NCBI GenBank assembly: GCA_011389515.1
Contig: JAABUA010000008.1
Location: 1 to 64,000, forward strand
Source of the DNA: Desulfobacteraceae bacterium
GTDB taxonomy: Bacteria > Desulfobacterota > Desulfobacteria > Desulfobacterales > Desulfosalsimonadaceae
DNA: 64,000 nt
Reading direction: 5' to 3'
The notes below the pieces were generated by a model. The model was not told the origin of the DNA. It saw nothing but the letters and a program-made list of their open reading frames with translations, and did no database searches. The stretch's first letter is position 1. Every line of letters begins with the position of its first letter. The position numbers and the translations under genes are program-made. This document shows positions 54,092-62,031 of the stretch, in pieces.

Positions 54092-55683
54092 AAGGGAAAA
54101 AAGCCATGACAGAAAGGCGCTGGACCCGGAAAAGAATCGTTTCAGCCAGCTTCGTCCTTATTCTTGCCCTTTTTTTTCTTCTGGGTGCATTGAAACTTCT
54201 CAAACGGAAGGATATCGACGACCTGTACGGGGCGTATCCGGATGAGGCGGACCTGAAGGATCCGGCCCTTGTTGACGTCAATGCCCCGAAGCCCAATGTC
54301 ATCATTGTCTATCTGGATGACCTGGGATACGGAGACCTGGGCTGCTTTGGCAGCGAGGCGATTCAAACGCCGAATATCGACAAAATGGCCGATGAAGGGG
54401 CAATGTTCACCAATTACCATTCCGTGGCCTCGGTGTGCGCCCCGTCGCGGGCCGGCCTCCTTACCGGCCGCTATCCCTTCCGAACCGGTGTGATCGGTAA
54501 CCCCTACCCGGCGGACGAACCTTTTGTGAACAAGGCGCAGAAAAAAGCGGCAAACCTCCTTTTGGAGATGGGCGTTGCGGACCTGGACGAAGCATACGTC
54601 GCGGAAGGCCTTTCCCAAAAGGAAATCACCATTGCCAAAGCCCTCAAGACCGCCGGCTACCGGACAAAAATGATCGGGAAGTGGCATTTGGGCGACTATG
54701 GCAAAAAGGCGTACTACAACCCCGTCAATTACGGGTTTGATTCCTATTTTGGGGTTCCGTACAGCAATGACATGATTCCCTATCCCTTGTATCGGAACAA
54801 AGAGGAGTTGATTGCCAATGTCGCCGGCGAAGCGCAGTCCATGCTGACCGGGTCGTTTACGGATGAAGCCATCGAATTTATAAAAGAATCAAGGGGGGAG
54901 CCTTTTTTTCTTTACCTTGCCCATGCGTTTCCCCACCAGCCTCTGTATGCCTCAGAAGGTTTTCAACGGGTATCAAAAGGGGGGGTGTACGGAGACGTGG
55001 TGGAGGAGATTGACTGGAATATGGGTCGAATCCTCGATTTCCTGGAGGAAAACGGACTGGATGAGGACACGCTTATCGTGCTGACCAGCGACAACGGCCC
55101 TTGGTACGAGGGGAGCGCCGGCGGCTTCCGGGGGAGAAAAGGCGAGGTTTACAGCGGCGGTTTCCGGGTTCCCTTTATCGCCCGGTATCCCGGGAAAATA
55201 CCCGGGGGGCTGGTCATGGACACGGCGATTGCCAGCATCGACCTGTTCCCGACCATCCTGACCCTGGCCGGGGTCGGGATTCCGGAGGACCGGACCATAG
55301 ACGGCAGGGACGTTTTTGACAACCTTACGGGGGCTTCGGCAAAATCGCCCCATGACGCCCTGTATTTTTACCATTACACGGAATTGCAGGGAATCCTTTC
55401 CGGCGGGTTCAAATACGTGAAAAGAATGAATCGCTACACGTGGCCGGTGCCGCTGACCACGGCGTACATCCCCATGGAGGTGTTCAAGGCAAAGGTCGCT
55501 TTGGGAGACATTTTTCCGCTGCTCTATGATATGGCGCTGGATCCCGGGGAAGCGTATAACGTGATCCAGACGTACCCCGACATTGCAGAAGGGCATGCCC
55601 GGATGATGAGGGAGTGGGAAGCGCGCGTGGCAGAAAACCCGCGGGGGTTTGGGGCTGCAGCGCAAAAGAGGGCGGTGAAATAA
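54088..55683 (+). CDS. Cys-type sulfatase, membrane-anchored or exported
   Basis: 531 residues from ATG 54088; ATG 54106 is an alternative. An N-terminal hydrophobic segment (about 18-37) anchors or exports it. Alkaline-phosphatase fold with metal Asp77/Asp78 (VYLDDLGYGD) and the sulfatase signature VCAPSRAGLLTGR, where Cys117 would become formylglycine. The GKWHLGDYG motif follows. The next gene encodes the matching anaerobic maturase. The substrate, a sulfate ester, is unknown; perhaps sulfated polysaccharide. Confidence 0.94.
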   Translation: MKGKKAMTERRWTRKRIVSASFVLILALFFLLGALKLLKRKDIDDLYGAYPDEADLKDPALVDVNAPKPNVIIVYLDDLGYGDLGCFGSEAIQTPNIDKMADEGAMFTNYHSVASVCAPSRAGLLTGRYPFRTGVIGNPYPADEPFVNKAQKKAANLLLEMGVADLDEAYVAEGLSQKEITIAKALKTAGYRTKMIGKWHLGDYGKKAYYNPVNYGFDSYFGVPYSNDMIPYPLYRNKEELIANVAGEAQSMLTGSFTDEAIEFIKESRGEPFFLYLAHAFPHQPLYASEGFQRVSKGGVYGDVVEEIDWNMGRILDFLEENGLDEDTLIVLTSDNGPWYEGSAGGFRGRKGEVYSGGFRVPFIARYPGKIPGGLVMDTAIASIDLFPTILTLAGVGIPEDRTIDGRDVFDNLTGASAKSPHDALYFYHYTELQGILSGGFKYVKRMNRYTWPVPLTTAYIPMEVFKAKVALGDIFPLLYDMALDPGEAYNVIQTYPDIAEGHARMMREWEARVAENPRGFGAAAQKRAVK

Positions 55684-56937
55684 ATGGATGCGGATTTTTC
55701 CCCGGCGTTTCATATCATGGCAAAGCCCATCGGGCCCGTGTGCAACCTGAATTGCACATACTGCTACTATATTGAAAAGCATGCCCTTTTCGGGCATAAG
55801 AAAAATTTCCGGATGTCCGGGCGGGTGCTCGAAGAATTTATTAAAAAATATATCACCACCCAGGATATACCGGAAATCGCCTTTATCTGGCAAGGGGGGG
55901 AGCCCACCCTGCTTGGCATCGATTTCTTCAAAAACGTCGTGTCGCTGCAGAGGAAATATGCCGCGGGAAAAACCGTAACCAATGCCATTCAAACCAACGG
56001 AACGCTGCTTACCAACGAGTGGTGCTCGTTTTTTGCGGAAAACCGTTTTCTGGTGGGACTGAGTATTGATGGGCCCGAAGAGATTCATGACCGGTACCGG
56101 GTGGACAAGGCGGGAAACGGGACCTTTAACCGGGTCTATAGCGGTTTGCAGCTGCTTCAGAAACATTATGTGGAGGTCAATGCGCTCACGTGCATAACAA
56201 GGGAAAGCGCCACTCACCCGCTGGAGATTTACCGGTTTCTGAAGGAGGCGGGGATAGGGTTTATCCAGTTTATTCCGATTGTGGAAAGAGTTGCCGACAA
56301 GGCCGCAATTGACCTTGGATTGAAGCTTTCCGGGCCGCCAGAAGTAGACGATGAAACATCATCTGCAGAAACGACGCCCTGGAGTGTCGCACCGGAAGCC
56401 TACGGCGATTTTTTAATTCAGGTGTTTGACCAATGGGTGCGAAGCGATGTGGGGACGGTGTTTATCATGAATTTTGAAGCCTGGCTGGGTGCCTGGATGG
56501 GGTTGGAGGCCGCCACCTGCGTAAATGCAAAAGAGTGCGGAAGAAGTCTGGTTATGGAGCATAACGGCGATATTTACGCATGCGACCACTTTGTTTATCC
56601 GGACAGGCGCCTTGGAAACATCCTAAACGACATGCCCCATGAATTGATCAGAACAAGCAGGCAGACCGGATTCGGGAGCCGCAAGCAAAGTGCGCTTCCC
56701 ACGGTCTGCCGCAATTGCGATGTCTTGTTTGCCTGCAGGGGGGAATGCCCCAAGCACCGATTCTGCAAAACCAAAGAGGGGGAGCCGGGGCTCAATTATC
56801 TGTGCAAGGGATATAAAAAGGTTTTTACCCATATAGACAAGTACATGAAGACGATGGCCCTACTTTTGAACAAGGGGTATCCTGCAGAAAAGGTCATGGA
56901 TGCCATTAAGGGGCCTATCGCCTTATATCCATACTGA
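55684..56937 (+). CDS. Anaerobic sulfatase maturase (radical SAM, SPASM)
   Basis: 417 residues, starting right after the sulfatase stop. Radical-SAM motif Cys20-x3-Cys24-x2-Cys27 (VCNLNCTYCYY), GGEPTLLG, and SPASM cysteines near the C-terminus (CVNAKECG, ACDHF, CRNCDVLFACRGECP) for two extra [4Fe-4S] clusters. It oxidises the sulfatase active-site Cys or Ser to formylglycine without oxygen. Tight coupling with the Cys-type sulfatase makes a complete two-gene module. Confidence 0.95.
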   Translation: MDADFSPAFHIMAKPIGPVCNLNCTYCYYIEKHALFGHKKNFRMSGRVLEEFIKKYITTQDIPEIAFIWQGGEPTLLGIDFFKNVVSLQRKYAAGKTVTNAIQTNGTLLTNEWCSFFAENRFLVGLSIDGPEEIHDRYRVDKAGNGTFNRVYSGLQLLQKHYVEVNALTCITRESATHPLEIYRFLKEAGIGFIQFIPIVERVADKAAIDLGLKLSGPPEVDDETSSAETTPWSVAPEAYGDFLIQVFDQWVRSDVGTVFIMNFEAWLGAWMGLEAATCVNAKECGRSLVMEHNGDIYACDHFVYPDRRLGNILNDMPHELIRTSRQTGFGSRKQSALPTVCRNCDVLFACRGECPKHRFCKTKEGEPGLNYLCKGYKKVFTHIDKYMKTMALLLNKGYPAEKVMDAIKGPIALYPY

Positions 56938-56961
56938 CCCTGAAGATCTAAAGGAGGCCTC

Positions 56962-57519
56962 TTGATACGCCACGAATTTGTCGCAACACGCAATGACTGC
57001 CTGCTGCTTGTTATTGATTTTCAGTCTGCCATGCTGAAAGTCATGCAAAACTGGAAGGAAGTCGCCCGCACGGTGAACCAGCTTGCCGGGGCAGCCCAGG
57101 CGCTTGACATTCCGATCCTTCTGACCGAGCAGTACACAATAGGGCTTGGCCCGACCATCCCCGAGGTGTTGGATAATATCGGCTCCCCCACGGTTTTTCA
57201 CAAGGAGCATTTCAGCGCCTGTCTGGAACCGGATTTTCTTCAAACCATCGATTCTTATGGTCGTAAAAAAATCGTGATCGTCGGCATGGAAACCCATGTG
57301 TGCGTCCTTCAGACAAGCATGGATCTCATCAGGGCGGGCTACCAGGTGCATGTCGCTTCGGATGCGGTGGCATCCAGGACAGCTGAAAACCGGAATATCG
57401 CCTTGGATCTGCTGCGGGATGCGGGGGCGGTAATCACTTCAACCGAGATCGTTATCTTCCAGTGGGCGCACCGGGCCAATACAGAGGACTTCCGCAGGTT
57501 GCTTCCGATTGTGAAGTAG
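56962..57519 (+). CDS. Isochorismatase-like cysteine hydrolase
   Basis: 185 residues from a TTG start with AGGAGG upstream. Catalytic triad candidates: Asp in LLLVIDFQSAM, Lys in VFHKEHFSACL and Cys in GMETHVCVLQTSMDL. Members hydrolyse isochorismate, nicotinamide or other amides; this subgroup (YcaC-like) has no settled substrate. Followed at once by an interspersed repeat and then a strong terminator. Confidence 0.87.
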   Translation: MIRHEFVATRNDCLLLVIDFQSAMLKVMQNWKEVARTVNQLAGAAQALDIPILLTEQYTIGLGPTIPEVLDNIGSPTVFHKEHFSACLEPDFLQTIDSYGRKKIVIVGMETHVCVLQTSMDLIRAGYQVHVASDAVASRTAENRNIALDLLRDAGAVITSTEIVIFQWAHRANTEDFRRLLPIVK

Positions 57520-57556
57520 AACCGATCTCAACATTGTCTTTCGACCCAATATCTTT
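57519..57556 (-). repeat. Interspersed repeat copy, long form, reverse orientation
   Basis: Begins at the isochorismatase stop codon. On the minus strand it reads AAAGATATTGGG, then CGAAAGACAATG and TTGAGATCGGTTC, matching 49512-49549 at 35 of 38 positions. Confidence 0.7.
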
Positions 57557-57620
57557 GTTGGCGCCGGCGTAAGGCCGTTTTGCCGATTTCAAAATCCGTT
57601 ACGGTAATTTTTTTGCGAAA

Positions 57621-57675
57621 ATCCATCCCTGGTTTATCTTTACAAAGGATAAACGGGGATTTTTTTTATTTTTTA
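57621..57675 (+). terminator. Rho-independent terminator upstream of hcp
   Basis: GTTTATC (57632-57638) pairs with GATAAAC (57648-57654), extended by the ATCC and GGAT outer arms with a mismatch, and is followed by a run of eight T and more T-rich sequence. It ends the isochorismatase transcript and isolates the hcp promoter region. Confidence 0.8.
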
Positions 57676-57683
57676 TGGATATC

Positions 57684-57697
57684 TTGACCTAAGTCAA
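57684..57697. promoter_or_regulatory. Candidate HcpR-type operator of hcp (TTGAC-N4-GTCAA)
   Basis: TTGACCTAAGTCAA, extended to perfect 6-bp arms CTTGAC/GTCAAG (57683-57698). It lies 92 bases upstream of the hcp start codon. If transcription starts near 57732, where a weak TACATA -10 would fit, the centre is about -41.5, the standard position for Crp/Fnr class II activation. The same palindrome lies beside the Crp/Fnr gene at 10570. Confidence 0.7.
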
Positions 57698-57789
57698 GGT
57701 TTCCATCTCTCATCCGGGATACATACAGGACAAAACTGTGAGCGCATTTTTTCACGAAAGGTAAAAAACAACCAAAAAGGAGGTATTCC

Positions 57790-59421
57790 ATGTTTTGTTT
57801 TCAATGCGAACAAACGGCAAAAGGTGAAGGCTGCACCAAGATCGGTGTATGCGGCAAGCAGTCCGATGTGGCCGAGCTTCAGGATGTTCTGGTGTACGCG
57901 GCCAAGGGGCTGGCCCAGGTAGCCAACGAAGGCCGGAAAGTGGGTGTAAGGGATCCGGCAATCGACCATTTTATGTGCGAAGCCATGTTCGCCACCCTGA
58001 CCAACGTGGATTTTGATCCGGACCGCTTTGTCGAGCTCATCCATACATGCGTGGATCACCGGGAAAAACTCAAGAAAAAAGTGGAAGAAGCAGGCGGCTG
58101 GACCGATTATACCACCGGACCGGCCACGTTCACCCCGGCAAAAACCATTGACGAGCTTGTCGCCCAAGGGGAAAGTTTCGGACCCGAGGCGGAAAAAGAC
58201 AAGGTGGCCCAGGATATTCTTTCCTTGAAAGAGACCCTCACATACGGCATCAAGGGGGTGTGTTCCTATGCGGACCACGCGGCCATCCTGGGCAAAACCG
58301 ATGATACGATTTTTGATTTCGTCCACGAAGGGTTGGCCGCCACTCTGGACGACAGCCTGGGTATTGATGATTTGCTGGGGCTCGTGCTCAAGTGCGGCGA
58401 GATCAACCTCAGAACCATGGAACTGCTGGATGAAGCCAATACCGGCACTTATGGCAACCCGGTCCCCACCGAGGTGCCCCTCGGCGCCAAACAAGGAAAG
58501 GCGCTTCTGGTTTCCGGTCATGACCTCAAAGACCTGGAGCAGATCCTGAAGCAGACCGAAGGCAAGGGGATCAATGTCTATACCCACGGAGAGATGCTCC
58601 CCTGCCATGGGTATCCGGAATTGAAAAAATACCCGCATTTTTACGGTCACTACGGCACGGCATGGCAGAACCAGAAAAAGGAGTTTGCTGAATTTCCCGG
58701 TGCCATTGTTATGACCACCAACTGCATCCAGAAGCCCCAGGAATCCTACCAGGACAATATTTTCACCACCGGACTTGTGGGGTGGCCGGACGTCACGCAC
58801 ATCGCGGACAAGAATTTTACACCGGCCATTGAAAAAGCGCTTGCCCTGCCGGGTTTTGATGCGGATACCGACAAGGGTACGGTCATGGTGGGATTTGGCC
58901 ATAACGCGGTCCTGGGTGTTGCCGGCAAGGTTATCGAGGGCGTCAAAAACAAGGATATCCGGCATTTTTTTCTGGTGGCCGGGTGCGACGGCGCCAAGCC
59001 GGGGCGAAACTATTACACCGAGTTCGTGGAAAAGGTGCCTGAAGACTGTATCGTAATGACCCTGGCCTGCGGTAAGTTCCGCTTTTTCGACAAGAAGCTG
59101 GGCGATATCGGCGGCATCCCGCGCCTGCTGGATATCGGCCAGTGCAACGATGCCTATTCAGCCATCAAGATCGCGTCGGCCCTGGCGGATGCCTTTAACG
59201 TCGGCGTCAACGACCTGCCACTTTCCATGGTGCTGTCCTGGTATGAGCAGAAGGCCGTGGCGATCCTGCTGACCCTGCTGTATTTGGGAATCACGGACAT
59301 GCGGCTTGGGCCCAGCCTGCCGGCTTTTATTTCGCCGAACGTGCTTGGCGTGCTGGTGGATAAGTTCGATATCAAACCCATCAGCACGCCGGATGAAGAT
59401 CTGAAGGCAATTCTGGGATAG
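57790..59421 (+). CDS. hcp: Hybrid cluster protein (hydroxylamine / nitric-oxide reductase)
   Basis: 543 residues. N-terminal cubane ligands Cys3, Cys6, Cys15 and Cys21 (CFQCEQ, GCTKIGVCGK), the spacing of the strict-anaerobe class. Hybrid-cluster segments are present: HGEMLPCHGYPEL, TTNCIQKP, VAGCDGAKPGRNYY, LACGKFRFF and IGQCNDAYSA. It reduces hydroxylamine in vitro and nitric oxide in vivo in studied bacteria. AGGAGG lies 6 bases before the ATG. No frdX-type ferredoxin gene follows; the siroheme-ferredoxin fusion at 10639 may share its regulation. A hairpin terminator follows. Confidence 0.97.
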   Translation: MFCFQCEQTAKGEGCTKIGVCGKQSDVAELQDVLVYAAKGLAQVANEGRKVGVRDPAIDHFMCEAMFATLTNVDFDPDRFVELIHTCVDHREKLKKKVEEAGGWTDYTTGPATFTPAKTIDELVAQGESFGPEAEKDKVAQDILSLKETLTYGIKGVCSYADHAAILGKTDDTIFDFVHEGLAATLDDSLGIDDLLGLVLKCGEINLRTMELLDEANTGTYGNPVPTEVPLGAKQGKALLVSGHDLKDLEQILKQTEGKGINVYTHGEMLPCHGYPELKKYPHFYGHYGTAWQNQKKEFAEFPGAIVMTTNCIQKPQESYQDNIFTTGLVGWPDVTHIADKNFTPAIEKALALPGFDADTDKGTVMVGFGHNAVLGVAGKVIEGVKNKDIRHFFLVAGCDGAKPGRNYYTEFVEKVPEDCIVMTLACGKFRFFDKKLGDIGGIPRLLDIGQCNDAYSAIKIASALADAFNVGVNDLPLSMVLSWYEQKAVAILLTLLYLGITDMRLGPSLPAFISPNVLGVLVDKFDIKPISTPDEDLKAILG

Positions 59422-59463
59422 TGTTTTTGAATGAACAACCGGACACCTGTCCGCCTGAAATCG

Positions 59464-59506
59464 ATGCGGGCGTCTGTTTTTCGGGCGCCCGCATTCTTGA
59501 TTTTAT
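59464..59506 (+). terminator. Probable terminator of hcp
   Basis: ATGCGGGCG (59464-59472) pairs perfectly with CGCCCGCAT (59486-59494) and is followed by TCTTGATTTT, a modest T-rich tail. The remaining gap to 59626 shows nothing else. Confidence 0.65.
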
Positions 59507-59626
59507 GTGCGTTTCAGATTCCCCTTGCCTCAATTTGGCAATTGCCATATGTCATTTGCTGCGGCGCCCGTTGCGGAGAGGCCGTCCGGCCCGGGCATGT
59601 GAACCGATGATTGGAAGGAATAGTGA

Positions 59627-60997
59627 ATGAAGGATATCAAAGGGATTATCGCCGCACAAAGGGCGTTTTTTGCTTCCGGCAAGACCCGGGAGGTTTCTTT
59701 CCGGCGCCGGCAGCTTGGCATCCTGCGGCATGCAGTAAAGGAAAATGAAAAATCAATCCTGGATGCGTTGTATGCGGACCTGAGAAAATCCCCCTACGAA
59801 GCCTATTTGACCGAGATCGGTATTGTCCTGGAAGATATCCGGTTTTATATGAAAAATATCCGCAGGTGGGCAAGGCCCAAGCGGGTAAGGACCCCGTATT
59901 ATCATCTGCCCGCAACGAGTTGGATCTACCCGGAACCCTACGGGAAAGCCTTGATCATCGCCCCCTGGAATTATCCCTTTAATCTGGCTGTTGCACCCCT
60001 GGTTCCGGCCATTTCTGCGGGAAACTGCGCGGTAATAAAGCCTTCCGAGTTTTCCGTGAACACCTCCGAGGTTCTCGCCGATCTTTTCGGGCGGTATTTT
60101 GACCCGGCATATATCACGGTAGTAACCGGCGGGGTTGAAGCGAGCAAGTCCCTGCTGGCGGAAAAGTTTGACAAGATTTTTTTTACCGGAAGCCCCACCG
60201 TGGGGCGTATCGTCATGGGCGAAGCCGCCCGCCACCTTACCCCTGTCACCCTCGAACTGGGCGGAAAAAGCCCCTGCATCGTAGAAAAAGACGCCGATAT
60301 TTCTCTATCCGCCAAGCGGATTGTTTCCGGAAAATTCATCAATGCCGGGCAGACCTGTATTGCGCCGGATTACCTGGCCGTGCACCATTCGGTCCGGGAC
60401 CAGCTTGTGGATGAGATGGGGAAGCATCTTCGGCGGTTTTTCGGGAAAAATCCGGCAGACTCTCCGGTGTATCCCCGGATTATCAACAAAAAACACCTCG
60501 AACGGCTTTCGGGCCTTTTGGAAGGAACCACTGTTATTTTCGGTGGGGATCACGATCCGGACACCCTTTTTTTTTCGCCCACCCTTGTCACAGACATGGC
60601 GTTGTCCCATCCGGTCATGCAGGAGGAAATCTTCGGGCCAATACTGCCGGTTCTGACTTTTGACACCATCGCGGAAGTCATCGACATGGTCAATTCCCGG
60701 CCAAAACCGCTTGCGCTCTACCTGTTTACAAGCGATCCCGGAAAGGCAAAGGCCGTAATGAAACGAATATCGTTTGGCGGTGGGTGCGTCAATGACACCC
60801 TGATCCATTTTGCATCACCTTTCCTGCCTTTCGGCGGGGTGGGAAACAGCGGCATGGGTAGTTATCACGGCCGATACGGCTTCGATGCCTTCTCTCATCA
60901 CAAGGGGGTTCTGAAAAATACATTCCTCATCGATTTTCCGTTCCGCTATCCGCCGTTTTTCAAATATCTCCGCTTGCTCAGGAAGGTGCTGCGATAA
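59627..60997 (+). CDS. Aldehyde dehydrogenase, class 3-like (fatty-aldehyde type)
   Basis: 456 residues. NAD(P)-binding APWNYPFNLAVAPL, FFTGSPTVGR, general base Glu210 (TLELGGKSP) and catalytic Cys244 (NAGQTCIAPDY). The short length and hydrophobic, basic C-terminal tail (FPFRYPPFFKYLRLLRKVLR) match class 3 membrane-associated enzymes that oxidise medium- and long-chain aldehydes. Monocistronic. Confidence 0.93.
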   Translation: MKDIKGIIAAQRAFFASGKTREVSFRRRQLGILRHAVKENEKSILDALYADLRKSPYEAYLTEIGIVLEDIRFYMKNIRRWARPKRVRTPYYHLPATSWIYPEPYGKALIIAPWNYPFNLAVAPLVPAISAGNCAVIKPSEFSVNTSEVLADLFGRYFDPAYITVVTGGVEASKSLLAEKFDKIFFTGSPTVGRIVMGEAARHLTPVTLELGGKSPCIVEKDADISLSAKRIVSGKFINAGQTCIAPDYLAVHHSVRDQLVDEMGKHLRRFFGKNPADSPVYPRIINKKHLERLSGLLEGTTVIFGGDHDPDTLFFSPTLVTDMALSHPVMQEEIFGPILPVLTFDTIAEVIDMVNSRPKPLALYLFTSDPGKAKAVMKRISFGGGCVNDTLIHFASPFLPFGGVGNSGMGSYHGRYGFDAFSHHKGVLKNTFLIDFPFRYPPFFKYLRLLRKVLR

Positions 60998-60998
60998 T

Positions 60999-61070
60999 AA
61001 TCGATTTCGAAAAAACGAAATTCAAACAAGCGGATGGAAAGAAATCCGAATGTTGAGATCGGTTCTATTT
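60999..61070 (+). repeat. Interspersed repeat, composite copy
   Basis: First part AATCGATTTCGAAAAAACGA at 60999 contains the small stem ATTTCG/CGAAAT and matches 46563. The second part (61042-61070) is AATCCGAATG, TTGAGATCGGTTCTAT, nearly identical to 34691. It fills the gap between the convergent aldehyde dehydrogenase and UspA genes and overlaps the end of the latter. Confidence 0.65.
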
Positions 61071-61457
61071 TACCGTAACAACCGGGCAATGGGCATATAG
61101 AATGATGTGCTGCGCCGTGGAGCCGAAAAACACCTTGCCTACCTTTGACCGCTGCCGGATTCCAATGACGATTTCATCTACGTTTTTTTCTTTAGCATAC
61201 TGAACAAGATCTTCATCTGGCGTCAATCCGCGCACCAGCAGGTGGGCTTCGCATTCGATTCCCTCCGTTTGAACTTTTTCCGTTGCTTCCTGATGCACCT
61301 CCTCTATTTTGTTTATCTCTTCCTGTTCATCCGTGGTTCCTTTTTCCATGGAGGCAACCAGGCATATACTGCCGTTAAAGGTTTTCGCGTGCTGAATGGC
61401 GAGTTCCAACGCCTTGTGGGAAGACCTGGAACCGGTATAACATACCATGATTTTCAT
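61065..61457 (-). CDS. Universal stress protein (UspA), single domain
   Basis: 130 residues. KIMVCYTGSRSSHKALELA start and the ATP-binding pattern GIRQRSKVGKVFFGSTAQHI near the C-terminus. AAAGGAG lies 8 bases before the ATG. Unlike the tandem form at 35920 it stands alone. Confidence 0.92.
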   Translation of the reverse strand: MKIMVCYTGSRSSHKALELAIQHAKTFNGSICLVASMEKGTTDEQEEINKIEEVHQEATEKVQTEGIECEAHLLVRGLTPDEDLVQYAKEKNVDEIVIGIRQRSKVGKVFFGSTAQHIILYAHCPVVTVK

Positions 61458-61559
61458 GCCATAATCTCCTTTGCCTGTATTCAGTTGATTTTTCAGAAAT
61501 ACTGACGTGAAATAATATTCGTTTTTTGCGCCCGTGTATAGGTATGTTTTTTCATTTAA

Positions 61560-61683
61560 AACGCAAAAACCCTGAAATGAACCACCCTTTCAGGGAATGA
61601 AAAAGGCCCGCCTGATGAATTATGGGGCCTATACAGCAATGAAAACCGCTGGAGGGAATGCACATTCCCCCGGTGGTTTTTTT
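61560..61683. ncRNA. Structured non-coding stretch with an orphan terminator; possible small RNA
   Basis: Three hairpins follow each other: CCCTGAAA/TTTCAGGG (61570-61595), AGGCCC/GGGCCT (61604-61630), and a long imperfect stem AACCGCTGGAGGGAATG with CATTCCCCCGGTGGTT (61644-61678) that runs straight into seven T residues on the plus strand. The first hairpin is followed by TTTTT on the minus strand. No open reading frame explains either terminator and no convincing promoter is seen. The wider 574-bp gap (61458-62031) otherwise holds only the remnant at 61871. Confidence 0.4.
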
Positions 61684-61870
61684 GTCTCAACGCATTGTTT
61701 TTGCAGACGAACAGAAAGAGGACGGAGGCAAAGATTGCAATGAGATTCGTAAAAATGTATGATCAATCGTAAAAGTTTTCGGCCATTTACCGGGGCAGTG
61801 ATTATGATTTGCCGATAATGGGTTTGCTGCACGTCAACAGCGCCCGAACCTGAAAAGGGTGGGGGAAACC

Positions 61871-61990
61871 ATGCATATCCTTGTCATCAAAGGGAACCCG
61901 AAAAAAGGCGGGTTTATTGCCTCCAGGGCAGGGGTTGGCATTTATGCCAACGTGATACGAAGCCGGCGCAGGAACGGATACCTCTCTTGA
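61871..61990 (+). pseudogene. Flavodoxin / NADPH-dependent FMN reductase remnant
   Basis: 39 codons. The first 16 residues MHILVIKGNPKKGGFI match the start of flavodoxin-fold FMN reductases (first strand and phosphate loop), and the ATG has a good GGGGG site 5 bases upstream. The remaining residues (IASRAGVGIYANVIRSRRRN) do not fit the family and a stop follows. It looks like a gene truncated by a deletion just upstream of lnt, although a short real peptide cannot be ruled out. Confidence 0.5.
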
Positions 61991-62031
61991 CATGCGAAGG
62001 GGGGTGGCTTAGGAAGAGGAGTTTTGGAATA

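Noticed and set aside
57790-58965. 423-residue minus-strand frame opposite hcp
   Set aside because: It is antisense to a perfect hybrid cluster protein and reflects the high GC at third positions; no motif is found.
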